Assembly (NCBI GenBank): GCA_009760855.2
Contig: WPIO01000134.1
Coordinates: 688,501 to 752,500 of the forward strand
Direction: 5' to 3'
Source: Cristatella mucedo
Taxonomy: Eukaryota; Bryozoa; Phylactolaemata; Cristatellidae
DNA length: 64,000 bases
Numbering within the stretch: the stretch's first letter is position 1; every line of letters begins with the position of its first letter. Shown piece after piece: positions 18,946-31,243 of this stretch. The position numbers and the translations under genes are program-made. Under the pieces are notes generated by a model. That model was not told where the DNA came from. It saw only the letters and a program-made list of their open reading frames with translations, and searched no databases.

Positions 18946-19280
18946 TAAACAAATAAATAAACACTAGCTGATTAAACAGCCTCTTTTTTATAGCGACAGA
19001 AGAGCCTTTACGACTATCACCACCGCTTGCAGTGGCGATAAAGGATCGCCGAGCTGGTTTGGTCTAGCGGTTAAGGTGCTCGCCCCGACCAAGGTCTGAC
19101 CGAGGTCGTGGGCTCGAGCCCCGAGGCACATGCGAAGCGCCTGAATAGAGATTAAGTTCTCTTAGGGCGCTATATAAATGAATTATATAATTATATATAT
19201 ATCGACTATCGCAGGATTCTAACCCACGTCCTCGGGGCCGAGGTCGTGAAAAGTAATCGCCTTACCTAGTGAGCCATTAC
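18946..19280 (-). mobile_element. SINE B (tRNA-derived), split by SINE A
   Basis: The 3' part (CTAGCTGATTAAACAGCCTC and the GAAGAGCCTTTACGACTATC block) lies at 18946-19045. The tRNA-like head (CGAGGTCGTGAAAAGTAATC ... GAGCCATTACGGCTCAC) lies at about 19206-19280. SINE A occupies the middle. The parts are collinear with the intact copy at 21187-21381. Confidence 0.75.
19046..19205 (+). mobile_element. SINE A (tRNA-derived), nested in SINE B
   Basis: A-box-like TGGTCTAGCGGTTAAGG and B-box-like GTCGTGGGCTCGAGCCC are followed by AGCGCCTGAATAGAGATTAA, GTTCTCTTAGGGCGCTATAT and an AT-rich tail. This is the clearest copy of the family. It interrupts a - strand SINE B. Confidence 0.8.
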
Positions 19281-19479
19281 GGCTCACAAGACGTGTACTA
19301 ACGTATTTCCGCCAGTAACTCAAGGAGGTCACACCGACTAAGAGGGTGTTACGTAGGAGAATTTGCTATAGCGAATTCAAAGCGTAAGCGGCTTTAGGTA
19401 CGCGTACGGTAGCCACGTAATTCATCTCGCGAAACAAAGAGAAAGTGAGAAGCATGGCTGAGTCAGGAAGTGGGTAGCA

Positions 19480-20770
19480 TGAAAGTAGCTCAAGACCACT
19501 GGAAAAGATACGCCATAGTCGCTGGCAGGAGAGAAGATATCTTTACGCTAGAATTGTGGAGGTAAGTTCCATAGTCTAGGACCTGTCTTCTGCGATAAAC
19601 GGTTTGTAAGCGTAGGAGTGGAACGGCTAATTTATTGTCCGTAGAGAACCTATGGGCACAAGGAGGTTGAAACTGGCGCAGCAGTTTAGCTAGACAGGAA
19701 GGAGCCAAGCCATGGCAAGCCTTGTAGGTAAAGGTAAGAGCACTTCTATGTATCGGTTGGTCAACCAAGAACCACCGTAGCTCCTTCAGCAAAAAAACAA
19801 GGCTGAACCTCTGGGATTTGTTTATTAGTTAGCCTTGCAGATACATATACCACTAGCTGGAGAGGCTAAATGGCTTTTTAGGTATTCCAGTTTAGTTTGA
19901 CATTTTCCCTAACGGCAGTTACGCGGTACCACGAAGAACACCAAAGCGGGCTCAAAGACGTAATTCACACGGACGCCTCAGCGGGCCAGTTCACTACCGT
20001 CCGGTCCGGCGTCCTCAACGTAACTCCCCGGGCATTTTCCGCCCGTTACATGAATATCACTACCATAAATAGCAACAGCCCATAAAACCAACGGCAGCTT
20101 CATAATCTCTGCTGGCCCATAACTTCTGCCTCTGATTTCGGCAACCTGTGCACTATCGTCGTGGGAAATCGGTCATGAACGTGTACTTTCGTAGGCGCCA
20201 ACAGCGCTGGCTCCCCAAACGCAGCCGTTCTCTCCTAGGCCGGCGTTCCCCTCTGTTCCCACCCTCCCAGCCACAACTCATCTCCGCGAGTTAGCGGGAA
20301 GACGAAGCAGACCTGTGTCTAAACCACAGCCGCCAGACCTCAGCTAGACACTAGCCCGTCACTAGGCCACATCCACCATCGACCCTGGGCTGCACGAGCT
20401 GAGTGCAGGCATGCCCAGACACTAGAATCATTCACACACGCAGAAACACAATCCGCAAGTGTCTCGTCAGCCAGAGAGCGATCAATTGTTTCCAAAGCAG
20501 CTGATAGATCAATCACGACAGGGCAGCAACGTTACCACCATCGTTGCTGCTTGGGACGTCGTTGAACACGCAGAGAAGAGCCGTTTCAGTCGAGCGGTGT
20601 CGCTTGAATCCCGACTAAAATTGTAATGACAGTCCATTTCCTTTCAATATATTCTACAAGATGCTAAGCGACGATTTTGTAGATAATCTTTCAGAACAAA
20701 GGAAGTAGGGAAGCAGGCCGATAATTTGCTAGGACCTCCGAATCCAATCCAGGTTTTTAACTCTTGGGTC
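19480..20770 (-). mobile_element. LINE-B, degraded reverse-transcriptase copy
   Basis: Reading the - strand from 20770, a decayed reverse-transcriptase segment is visible (SGFKRHRSTETALLCVFND, then VIDLSAALETID, the family's D-SAAFDT block). It is followed after unreadable sequence by a C-terminal domain at 19490-19792 (ALTFTYKACHGLAPSCLAKL ... VLDYGTYLHNSS). Order and spacing fit one element of the same family as 22060-22660. Many frame breaks are present. Confidence 0.65.
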
Positions 20771-21186
20771 TGCTACACTTAACTATGTTGTACTACTTTC
20801 TAAGCTACTCAAAGCTATCATGATTGTTTTGATATCGCATGCCAACGTTTCCACAAAGCTTCGAAGGGGCAGCATTGAAGGACTTTGCGGTTCAACATAG
20901 TGTCACCCAGAAAGTAAAGAACGTGTAGCGATCAGCTCGAACCTCTGAATGGATTTGGATGTCCCGTTTCCCAGAGAGCTTTTGCTAGCTAGATAATTGC
21001 ACCAGCTCTGCAGTCGTCTACTTGTTTTCGTCGAGGCACAGTCGATGAAATTAGACTGTGCCAAGAAAAAGAGTATCACGACCAAATTAGTCCGTTAATT
21101 TGGTTGCGCCAAGATTTCTGCAGATCTTCTCGCATTCCAGTGCGTATGCGGCACTCCAGTGCATCCGCAGACGGCGCACAACTGGG

Positions 21187-21381
21187 AAGGTAAATAAATA
21201 AATAATAATACATCCTAGCTGATTAAATAGCCTCTTTTTATATAGCGACAGAAGAGCCTTTACGGCTATCACCACCGCTAGCAGTGGCGATAAAGAATCG
21301 CCCACCGCAGGAATCGAACCCACGACCTCGGGACCGAGGTCGTGAAAGCAACCGCCTTACCTGGTGTGCCATCACGGCTCA
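21187..21381 (-). mobile_element. SINE B (tRNA-derived), near-complete copy
   Basis: On the - strand the head reads GTGAGCCGTGATGGC ... AAGGCGGTTG with a B-box-like GTCGTGGGTTCGATTCC. A body follows with GTGGTGATAGCCGTAAAGGC, then TTAATCAGCTAGGATG and an (ATTT/ATT)n tail. It lacks the L2-type hairpin of SINE A. Confidence 0.8.
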
Positions 21382-22059
21382 CCAAGGTAGGTCTTTCATT
21401 GTTCACTGATTCGTCTTTTTTGTGCATGCGTACTGGACACATGTGTTTTGACGCTAGCAATCAGTTAAGACTCATATGTGAAGGGCCTAGATAATAGATT
21501 AAATGCCACATTAGGAACAATGTAAAATGTATTCATTAGTATTATTGTGGTTTGATTACACGCAGGCCGGTACCGCTCCTTTCCTAAACAGCTGTTGGGA
21601 GCGTCGTCGAGAAGGGCCTGGGCTTAGCTGTGGTCCGCCTCTAATGAAGCGTGGACACAGGCTGGTAAGCCGCTGGTGAACAGACGGTGGATTCGACCAA
21701 TGCACAGCCGTAGCCGAGTCGATGAGAGTCGAGTAGGAGAAGGGGGCGAAGGGAGCCGCGCGTCGTGCAATAAACTGTTAGTGTCGGTCATCGGCTGGCC
21801 TTCTGCTGTGCGAACCGAACGACAATTATTATTATAAACGTACAACTCCTCTGCCATTTAAGCGCCGGCCTATTAGAAAAGGAGCCCAAGTAAGACACAG
21901 TGCATCTAGAAACTGCTGAATACAGGGCACCGTCGGCCTGGCGAGACGCAAGAAATAGTTTGGTTTCCACTAATCAACATTTTAGTCGCACAAATCGGAG
22001 GTTGCTCTGTCATCGCATGGCTGCTAAGTCAACTGAGAGAGATTGAGAACGGTGGAGGA

Positions 22060-22660
22060 CGACAGCTGACTACGAATATGGCTGCAAGGCTAGTCTTCAA
22101 GTCGCAGAGGTTTGAGCACGTATCTCCTTTGCTAAAATAGCTAGGATGGATGCCGGTTGAGCAACGGATACAGAGCAAAGTTCTTACGCTGACCCACAAG
22201 GCCTGCCACGGCTTGGCTCCTTCGTACCTATCCAAACTGCTGCAGCAGTTTCAGCCTGTTCGCGCCCATATATCCTGTGTGGACAATACATCAGCTGTTC
22301 CATTCCTCCGCTTAAAAACCGTTTTGGCGTTTTTGCTCTGCAGGTCCTAGACTGTGGCACCCACTTCAACGATTCTTACGCAACGACAACCACTCCTGCT
22401 GCCGACGGTGGCTCATCCTTTTCAGCGGTCCTGAGCTGCTACTTCCACGCTACTCACTACTTCAACTACTCATACGACTCTGCTATGCTTCTCACTCTCT
22501 CTTTGTTTCGTGAGACGAAGTCTGTTGGCTACCGAATGCGTACCGAAAGCCGCGTAGGCTGTGAGTGCGCTCTACAAAACTCTCCTGCGTAGTACCCACA
22601 TAGTCTTTGTGGCTTTGTGGAGTTACAGACGGAGATACATACACATGCATACATGTGACA
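22060..22660 (+). mobile_element. LINE-B, 3' fragment with polymerase C-terminus
   Basis: Translation shows AARLVFKSQRFEHVSPLL, a stop, then RIQSKVLTLTHKACHGLAPS and YLSKLLQQFQPVRAH. This is the LINE C-terminal domain also seen in the L2 copies, but from a distinct family. The downstream part matches the 3' ends at 3745 and 29222. A stop codon and frame breaks make it non-functional. Confidence 0.75.
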
Positions 22661-23435
22661 TGTGGCTTGATATTCAAGCGATGGCCATTTCATGTATGGC
22701 CCTTTCATAACTCCTTATGGGCGAGCCTCTAAATTGTGGCCCTTGATTCGGGTGGCTGCCATCTGATGTGTCGGTGTACGACCTCGCCTTTGATGTATAT
22801 TTATTGGCGGGTCCTTTGATAAGATATATATATGTAGGAGCCGAGTGCTAAAGAGAGCTGCAGTACAGTTGCGAGAGCGTGCCCGAGTGAGCAGGAGGGC
22901 GAGTCGGCTATAGCATGCAGGTCCATGTGAAGGTGCAGTCGAAATGCACCTTCGTGGCCATCTTGGGCGGATTTGCGCCGAGCTGTTTGACTGGTATAAT
23001 TCGCCTCGGCGTCTCGTATTGGTGTCGCACTCGACTTATCCGTAGAGGTAAGGCACCTGCGCATTCGCCTTTTCCGGCGCGGAAGGGACTGAGCATTACG
23101 CTGAGCGCATTCTACCGCCGGGTCACGCGGCTGGGTGTAATTTTACTGACGTAGCTGCGCAGGAAATGCTTACGCACGCTGAGCCGACGGGATCGATCTA
23201 GGGCTCTCTCGCTAGCGCAAATGCACTTTTCAAAATGCGCCTATAAGTATAAGAAATACAGCAATTTCCAGAAAACATCGCGGATAGATTGAGGCAGTCG
23301 AGATCTAAAGGACGACGAAGCGCGTCGGTGGCCAGGGCCCACGCAAATGCCGAATGGTTCGCCTTTTACGCAGCCTCCTGTCATAAATATCCACACCTTT
23401 TACGCAGCTTCCTGCCTCCGTACAATACTCAGAAG
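22661..23435. other. Intergenic, nothing recognised
   Basis: No gene was recognised. Short open frames on both strands at 22801-23154 lack family similarity. Confidence 0.3.
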
Positions 23436-23686
23436 TGTAACGCCGCCGACGGCTCGGCGGAGTAGGCGTAACCTGCCGCTTACCAAGCGGCGTAGCCTAC
23501 TGTCGAATGCGATTCGGTGGCCTACGCGAAATAAGAGGTGACCATGCGAAGGCGCGTTTCTGTAACGCCGAAGGCTCGGCGGGGTAGGCTTGACCTGCCG
23601 CTTACCTAGCGGCGTAGCCTGGCGCCTACTGCCGTCCGGTGCGCGCCTACGCGCAATAAGCTGGCCGCCACGAAACGAGCGTTTCT
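23436..23686. repeat. 125-bp tandem repeat, 2 copies
   Basis: Two head-to-tail units begin TGTAACGCC at 23436 and 23561. Each contains a GCCGCTTACC..GCGGC palindrome and ends in GCGTTTCT. The pair abuts the first 1.2 kb unit of the next entry. Confidence 0.8.
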
Positions 23687-26105
23687 GGCGCCGACCTGCT
23701 TACTGTTACTAAAGGGGGTCGTGAGTCCGCGGCGTGAATTGGAAAGCGAGGCACACAAATTGGGGATTCTACTGAACTTTATTCGCAAGCGCACAAAGTC
23801 TCTGCGCGTCGAGCTCAATTTTATCTCCACACTCCTCGCACGTTCTCAACAGCACCAACACTCTTGCTGAGGGAATACTTCTCCACACTGAAGCGCGAAC
23901 CGGAGCCTAAACCCTAACCGGAGAACTAGGACTCGGTTTCCACCAGTGCGGCAGGAATACTCCACACAAGCCACCTCAAGCACTCTTGCAGAGGAAATAC
24001 TTCTCCACACTGGGGCTGCTTACGTGTATAATGGGAAACGACCCAAATAAACGGAGCCCGAACCAGAGTCTAAACCCTGACCGGTGACCTAGAACTCGAT
24101 TTCCACCAGTGCGACAGGAATACTCCACACACGCCAGCTCAAGCACTCCTGCGGAGGAAATACCTCTCCACGCTGAAGCGCGAACCGGAGCCCCAAACCC
24201 TACCCGGAGAACTAGGGCTCCACAGACGCCAACTACGCCTAGCTCGCACCGGCAAATCCCTATGCCGAGACCACGTGGTAGCGCGAACACACAAAACACG
24301 AAAGAAACACAAAATGCCAGCTCGGGCGTGATGCGACCGTATTCGGGGGACTCCACCGAATCCTCCTGGCGCTGTCTCGTCCTGTTCCGTCAATCGCCGG
24401 CGAACTGCCCGCCCTCCTCCCTCGCTTTCATAGAAACGAGTCCGACGGCGTCGAAGCTCGGAGCCGGACAAAAGACACAAAACCAAAAAGACACCAAAGA
24501 CACAGAGCGAGCGTCGCTCGACTCTTAAATACTAAATACTTAGCTGATACAATGGGGCAAGAGCTTAGTGGTATTGGGCCCAACACCTTGGCCCATTACG
24601 GTAAGGAATTAATAGCGTCCCCAGGCCACTGGAAGGGCACCTCTGTCCAGCTTGAATGGCGAATGGGTTCCAGACGATTCTTTCTTGGAACGAGTGAAGG
24701 CGGAGGTTGACAGGCCAGCCAACATCAATCAGCAGCTTCCGCGGGAATCGGACCAATTCAACAGGCCGAGTCGCCACCGCTGGTCTCAGAGCTTCCTGGC
24801 TCACTCTTAAGCTCTTGCTCTCTAACCGCACTGACGCTCCTCTCTGGCTCATTGCTCCAGGACAAAGGAGTTCTAGCCCGCCTCCGAACAACTCTTGTTC
24901 GCGCTAAAATTCAGCCAAGGCCAGCAAAGTGCTACATTTCTAACGCCAGCCTTCTTACCGTTACTAAGGGGGTCGTGAGTTCGCAGCGTGAGTTAGAAGC
25001 GAGACACGCGCATCGTGGATTTTACTGAGCTTTACTCGCAAGCGCACAATGTCGCTTCGCGTCAAGCTCAGTTTTATCCTCCGAACTCCTCGCAGGCTCT
25101 CAACAGCACAAGCACTCTTGCGGGAAAATACGCCCCACCACTTAGGCTGCCTGCGTCTATTGTGAGGAACGATCCGAGTAAGACTGGGGAGCCCGAATCG
25201 GACCCTAAAGCCTGACTGGAGAACTAGGGCTCCGCCTCTACCTTCACGGCAGGAATACCTCACACACTACACCGAGCACTCTTGCGGGGAAATACGTCGC
25301 TGCACTCAGGCTAACTACGTTTACTGTGGGGCGCGAACCAGCCCGAATAACTGGAATATCTCACAAACCACACCGAACTACTTCTCGTTCGCATAGGAAA
25401 ATCCCTATGCCGGGGCCAGTCGTGCACGCACACACACACAACGAAAACACGAAAAGCGAGCCACGGGCTCTATACGACCGTATTCGGCGGAGTCCACCAA
25501 ATCCTCCTGGCGCAGCTTCGCTCTGTCCCGTCAATCGCTGGCGAACAGCCCGCCATCCTCCCTCACTTTCAGAGAAACGAATCCGGCAACTACCGGAGAC
25601 GGCGTCGAAACGGAGCCGCAGACAAAGAAGGGACCGCGAGCGAGCGTAGCCCTAACATTGTATAACTAGCCGGGACAGTGGGGTTGACAAGCTAACCGAT
25701 GTCAATCGCCTCACGATCCTACTACGACCGCTGCGATCCTCTTGCTCACAGCTCGATAACGCAGGTGCTCTTCAGCCACCTCTCTCGTTCTCCCGGGAAC
25801 CGTCTAGCATGACCGCTGCGTCCTAGAGGACGCAGGTGCTTTTCAGCCACCTTTCTCGTTCTCATGGAAACCCGTCCAGAAACTCTATGACGGCTGGCGG
25901 CGACAGCGACCTTGGGCAAGCGTTGCTCTATTCTTGAATTGCTAGCCGGGATTATAGGGTTGACAGGCCAGCAGCCGATATCAATCGCCTCATGATCCTA
26001 CTACGACGGCTGCGTCCTCTAGCTCAACGCTCTGGGACAGAGGTTTTTCCTGCTGAGCAGTTCTTGTGCGCCCTAAAATTGAGCCAGGCCGGTGCTGTGC
26101 TACAG
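23687..26105 (+). repeat. Two 1.2 kb direct repeats, unclassified
   Basis: Unit 1 (about 23687-24940) and unit 2 (about 24941-26105) are collinear. Each starts with CTTACTGTTACTAA-type sequence and a GGGGGTCGTGAGT block. Each then has several diverged GGAATAC..CTCACACA subrepeats, a GGTTGACAGGCCAGC block, and an end like CGCTAAAATTCAGCCA ... GTGCTACA. No reverse transcriptase or transposase is readable. Tandem LTRs (TG...CA ends) or a young satellite are possible. Confidence 0.65.
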
Positions 26106-27379
26106 AATGTACATTACCTGGCTATGCTGCAGATGCATTCGCAATGGGGGGGGGGGGAGGCGGGCTGGGGGCGCAGGCATTGATGTTACGCAGCGTGTAT
26201 CCAGGCTGAGTAATTAAAACCCATCGGCTAGCGATTGCCGCAGGTGGAAGGTGCTGCCGCACCAACTTTTCAAGGCTAGAGGCACTTTGGTGGTCTCATG
26301 CTGGTGCAACGGCTCGGGACCAGCGTCTTGTGCCTGGTTTTACACTTTTACACGTAGATGGGGCGGGTAGTCGATTCGCTGTAGCGAGCATAACCGGAAG
26401 TGAAGCCTTACGCCGGCTGGGTCTCTTCACTCTGCCTGCGCCCGACGAAAGCCAGTGTTCTCGCAACGGTACGTCGCTGCTGTGTGGCTGCTCATCGCTT
26501 CGGTGGATTTTAGGAGTCCGGAGCCATTGCTTCCATCGCGTTAATAATTATTCCCTCCCTCCTATGTTTTGCGTTCGATCGGAGGCTTGTTAATACTGCC
26601 TGCTGTTAGCCTTGTTTGAGGCTGCTTATTCGATCGGAGATTTGTTACTTATTACTCTGTCTTCGTGGAGTTGTGCCTCAATGCAACGAACTCGGTTACT
26701 CGACAGTAGAGAGGCTCATCCCTTGGCATAGAGGGCCCACTGCTGTTGCGCCTTTTTCCAAACAGATTGTCAGCTTTCCGGCCAACCCGCACGCACGGCG
26801 ATCGTTCGTGTTGTCCTAGCGTAGTTAGAGTACCCCTCAGTTGCAGCCGCCGAGTTTTCTGATCGCCTCTGCGCCTCTTGGGGCGAATCAGGTTGGGCAT
26901 CTTGGCATTTGCAGTTAGTAAGGGGGGATGCACGTTGCAATGTGCTCCTTACAGCCTACAGCCGTAACTCAGCAGCTTTCGTGGAGCTCAGCAGCGTACG
27001 CATAGCAAACTGGCCAGAATTGTCATTAGATAGCTGGAGACTGAGCGCTTGCTGATTGGTGAGTTAAAGCGTACACGTGTCCAAACTACGTCGTGTCCAA
27101 GTTTGCGGTAGCGATCGGCTTCCTCGGCACAGCGGCAGTTGCTTTCTTCATCCTTGGCACTAACAACTCGTGGCGGGACAGCCTGCGAGGTGTCACCATG
27201 AACAACAATCGCAGGAGCACTAGCTGCTGATTGACACGCTTGTCGTGATTTATTCGTACAGGCTGCAGGTAGTTGCTGTTCGCTCACATATACACTTAGT
27301 TTACCTTTGTGCTTGGACATTTAAGTAGACAGGGGGTTGAGGAGCCTATCTGAAACGTCAGCACGCACTGGCATGTTTC
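26106..27379. other. Intergenic, nothing recognised
   Basis: The stretch contains a poly-G tract at about 26147. An open frame on the - strand at 26988-27320 has no recognisable relatives and no supported splice sites. Confidence 0.3.
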
Positions 27380-28490
27380 TATAATAATAATAATAATACA
27401 CTTGATAAAGCGCCCTCAGAGAACTCAATCTCTTTCTAGGCGCTTTACATTGGCTGCAAAGGGAAACGCGATTTAATGGAGAGGAATATCATGCTTGATA
27501 AACAACACGAATAGCATGGTTAGGGATGACATGCACATGATCAGCATGCAAGTGTGGTTAGTGGCAGCAAGCACGGTGTCAGCACGCATAAGCACGTGAA
27601 GGACGAATCGCAGAGACCCACTAAGTGCTGTCCAAAATAGGCGTGTTCCTTTTAAATGTGGTCAAGTCACTAGATGTTGTGACGCAAGTCGGGAGTGAGT
27701 TCCAGGCTTTGGGAGCATACGAACTAAATGCACGGTCTCCAAAGGATTTGAGGTTTGTACGAGGTATTGGTAAACTGTTGGATTCCGAAAAGCGAGTGGT
27801 ACAATGCTTGACCTGGTGGGGAAGTAGATCTGAGAGATAGGCTGGAGCCAAAGAATGAACGAACCTAAAAGTGAGCGACAAAACCTTGAAGTCGATGCGT
27901 TGCTTGACTGATAGCCAGTGCATGTCGGTGAGAAGTGGTGTGATGTGGCAACTGAGACGCTCACGACAGACAAGCCTAGCTGCTGAGTTTTGCACAAGCT
28001 GCAATCGCCCGATCGCACATGCCGGTAGGCCAGTAAGCAGTGAGTTGCAGGAGTCGAGACGGGATGTCACGAATGCATGGACCAACTTGGACGTGGTATC
28101 CTTATCTAAACAAGCCCGAATTTTAGCAATGTTATGTAGCTGAAAGTAGGCAGACTTGATTGTGGAGCTGATGCGGTCTTCTAACGAGAGGTCACTTTGG
28201 AATACCACACCTAGATTTCGGGCAGATTCAGCAGGCAGAGCTGATTTTGAGCATTAGCCTTTCCAATTTCAGAATCACACTTGGTTTGCCCATAATTAGT
28301 AAGTTAGTTTTATCATTTAATTTAAGAAAATTTGCTGCCATCTATATGCGGATGTCATCAATACATGCAGCAAGGGAGTTGAGAGAATTCGACGAGCTCG
28401 AAGGCTGGGAGGGATCGAAGCAAAGGTACAACTGAGTGTCATTCGCATAGAAGTGAAAGCCTAGATTGTGCTTGTGCATCCCAGGGTCAG
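27380..28490 (-). mobile_element. L2/CR1-type LINE, 3' half with RT remnant
   Basis: This is one of the longest simple copies. From the (ATT)n tail at 27380 the - strand carries the hairpin, the 3' UTR and the polymerase C-terminal domain (KSAYFQLHNIAKIRACL, SRLDSCNSLLTGLPACAI, LQLVQNSAARLVC). The palm end reads HNLGFHFYANDTQLYL. The catalytic YADD box reads YAND here. Frameshifts separate the palm from the C-terminus, so it is a pseudogene. Confidence 0.9.
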
Positions 28491-28591
28491 CCAAAATTAC
28501 CGTGCTGCTGACCAAAGACAATGGCTAGCCAACGACTTGGCGATCTTTGGTTGGCTAGTGTTGTGAAACTACTCTTGACTCAGCTTTTGTC

Positions 28592-28864
<273 letters not shown>

Positions 28865-28928
28865 ATTTCGGGCTTAGTGAGTGACTTCGTCAGCCAATCT
28901 ATACAGCAGTTTGTTGTCATCTAGAATA

Positions 28929-29097
28929 TTAGGTTAGGTTAGCTGATTCAACAGCCTCATTTATATTGCAACCGAAGAGCCTTAACGGCTATCACCACTG
29001 CTTGCAGTGGACACTAAAAGATCGCCCGCCGAAGAACTCGAACCAACGATCCTGATCGTGAAGAGAAATCACCCTACCTACTGGGCAAAGACAAGCC
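28929..29097 (-). mobile_element. SINE B, diverged copy
   Basis: TTAGCTGATTCAACAGCCTC, GAAGAGCCTTAACGGCTATC and ATCGCCCGCCGAAGAACTCG match the - strand orientation of the SINE B copy at 21187-21381. The tRNA-like head is decayed. Confidence 0.7.
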
Positions 29098-29221
29098 CCA
29101 GCTCCGAGCTGTGCGTATGTTTAGCTGCTATGTAGGCAGCAATGGTGCGTGATAGTTTTCACCAGCCGCAGCTCGGTCACTAGTCGCAGTTTTGTCATTT
29201 GTCCATTTTGTTTGATGGTTG

Positions 29222-29502
29222 CTTATTGACATCTACTCTCCAACTGCCGACTATGGCGCATCTTTTTCAGCGGTCCTGAACTGCTACTTCTGTGCTACTC
29301 ACTACCTCAACTGCTCTCCTAACTCTGCTATGCTTCCCACTTTCTCTTTGTTGCGTGAGACGAAGTCTGTTGGCTACCGAATGCGTACCGAAAGCCGCTT
29401 AGGCTGTGAGTGCGCTATACAAAACTCTCCTGCGTAACACCCACATGGTCTTTATGACTTTGTGGAGTTACTGACGGAGATACATTACATTACATTACAT
29501 TA
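29222..29502 (+). mobile_element. LINE-B 3' end
   Basis: Nearly identical to 3745-4027, with a longer (ATTAC)n tail. The left border (after GCTTATTGACATCTACTCTC) is also close to where the other copy diverges. Confidence 0.75.
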
Positions 29503-29639
29503 TTGCTGGCGTCGACATGTGCACGTGGACGTACCAGCTGGTGAAACTCAGTGATTCCGAACGTTGTGTACGGCATACACAGTAGCGCAGCATAGAAGCA
29601 CGTACTTTCCTTGTTCATCCAATGAGGTTCTGTAGGACA

Positions 29640-29731
29640 GCTCGGTATGCAGCAAATGTAAAGCACCTAGAAAGAGATTGAGTTCTCTGAGGGTGCTTTA
29701 TCAAGTGCATTATTATTATTATTATTATTGT
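29640..29731 (+). mobile_element. L2-type LINE, terminal 90 bp
   Basis: GCAGCAAATGTAAAGCACCT, the AGAGATTGAGTTCTCT stem and an (ATT)n tail show a very short 5'-truncated L2 insertion. Confidence 0.8.
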
Positions 29732-30613
29732 GTTGGTATTTTCTGATTCTACAGGACTACGTTTGGTATAGCAAAGGGATACCGTGCATGAGCACCACCA
29801 ATTCAAATTTCATCCAGCTGAAGCACACGAAGTTGCCGTCTTGCTGACTTAAGTCATGACACATTCTCACATTCTCCTCTTTTCTACGGCTGTTTTATCC
29901 GCCTGAGGTGTTTCAGCTGTTTGTTAAAATATTTTTTTTTTTAAACAAAATATTAAGCTCAGAATATCAGCCTTGGCACCCGATGGTCTGCTTACCAGGC
30001 TCGGCAACGAAGGAATAGATTACCGGAATCGGTTTTGGTGCCTTTTTTGTCTAGCGACCCTGTCGAGGTAGCTGCATTTGCCCTAGCCAACATTCTGGGT
30101 ACCGAACTGCCTCTTCTATCGTCCCCATCATTGCCTGCAGATTCTGTATCAATTCCTACCAAGCAGTCATTTGCTGCACAAAGCCCTCACCCGGCTAGGC
30201 CAGAGCTGCATTTACACAACAGTGCGACTTTTTATGACCATTCCTCCAACTGGATCGTCAAAGGCGTTGGGCCAAGTTGGTGGAGATGGTTTCTCACTAA
30301 GTTTTGAACATGTAAATGTAGCTAAAAAGTGGCATAGCATGCCCATAGGCATCCGAAACCCTGTACCATGACCGGCTAGCTGCATTGATGCCTTTGGCCC
30401 CTTAGGTGATTAGTGATTAGTAAAGAAGTGTTTGTATGTCAACCTGCCCCGCTGTCACTAGTTCAGAGACAGATGTAGTGGTGGAGGGCTGATGTTGGTG
30501 GAGCAGAACTTCTGCTGCATCGGCAGCTTGCTGCCTCTTGAGACTTCCCATTCATTTCAAACGAGACTGCCGGTTGACGTTTGTCAGACAGCTGCTGCTG
30601 CACTGAATTGTTG
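29732..30613. other. Intergenic, nothing recognised
   Basis: Open frames at 30035-30371 are short and without family similarity. Confidence 0.3.
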
Positions 30614-31243
30614 TAATAATAATAATAATAATAATAATGCATTTGATAAAGTGCCCCCAGAGAACTCAATCTCTTGCTAGGCGTTTTACATTTGCTGCAA
30701 AGGGAAATGCAATTGAATGGTGAGTAATATCATGCTTGATAAACAAACAACATGAATAACATGGTTAGGGGTAACATGCACAGGGTCAGCATGCAAGTGT
30801 GGTTAGTGGCAGCATGCACAGTGTCAGCACTCATAAGCACATCAAGGACGAATCACAGGGACCCACTAAATGCTGTCCTAAATAGGTGTTCTTAAGTTCT
30901 TTTTAAATGTGGTCAAGTCAGGGGATGTTCTGATGCAAGTCGGGAGGGAGTTCCAGGCTGTGGGAGCATACAAACTAAATGCAGTCTCCAAAGAATTTGA
31001 GGTTTGTACGAGGTATTTGTAGACTGTTGGATTCCGAAAAGCGTGCGGTACGATGCTTGGCCTGGTGGGGGTGTAGATCTGAGAGATAGGCTGGAGCCAA
31101 AGAATGAAGTGACCTAAAAGTGAGCGACAAAACCTTGAAGTCAATCCGTTGCTTGATTGGTAGCCAGTGCAGGTCGGCGAGAAGTGGTGTGATGTGGCAA
31201 CTGCGACGTTCACGACAGACAAGCCTAGCTTCGGAGTTTTGCG
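30614..31243 (-). mobile_element. L2/CR1-type LINE, 3' fragment
   Basis: The (ATT)n tail at 30614-30638 is followed on the - strand by the 3' hairpin, the 3' UTR and the C-terminal domain (RLVCRERRSCHITPLLADLH, KQRIDFKVLSLTFRSLHSLA), with frameshifts. Homology ends near 31243, just before a short (CT)n tract at about 31318-31337. Confidence 0.85.

Noticed and set aside
26988-27320. A 110-aa - strand frame beginning MSKHKGKLSVYVSEQQ
   Set aside because: It is readable but has no relatives that can be recognised, no exon partners and no promoter or poly(A) context. It is kept only as unassigned intergenic sequence.
27621-28143. Alternative frames over the L2 copies on the opposite strand
   Set aside because: The LINE polymerase on the - strand explains the sequence, and the other frames are shadows.
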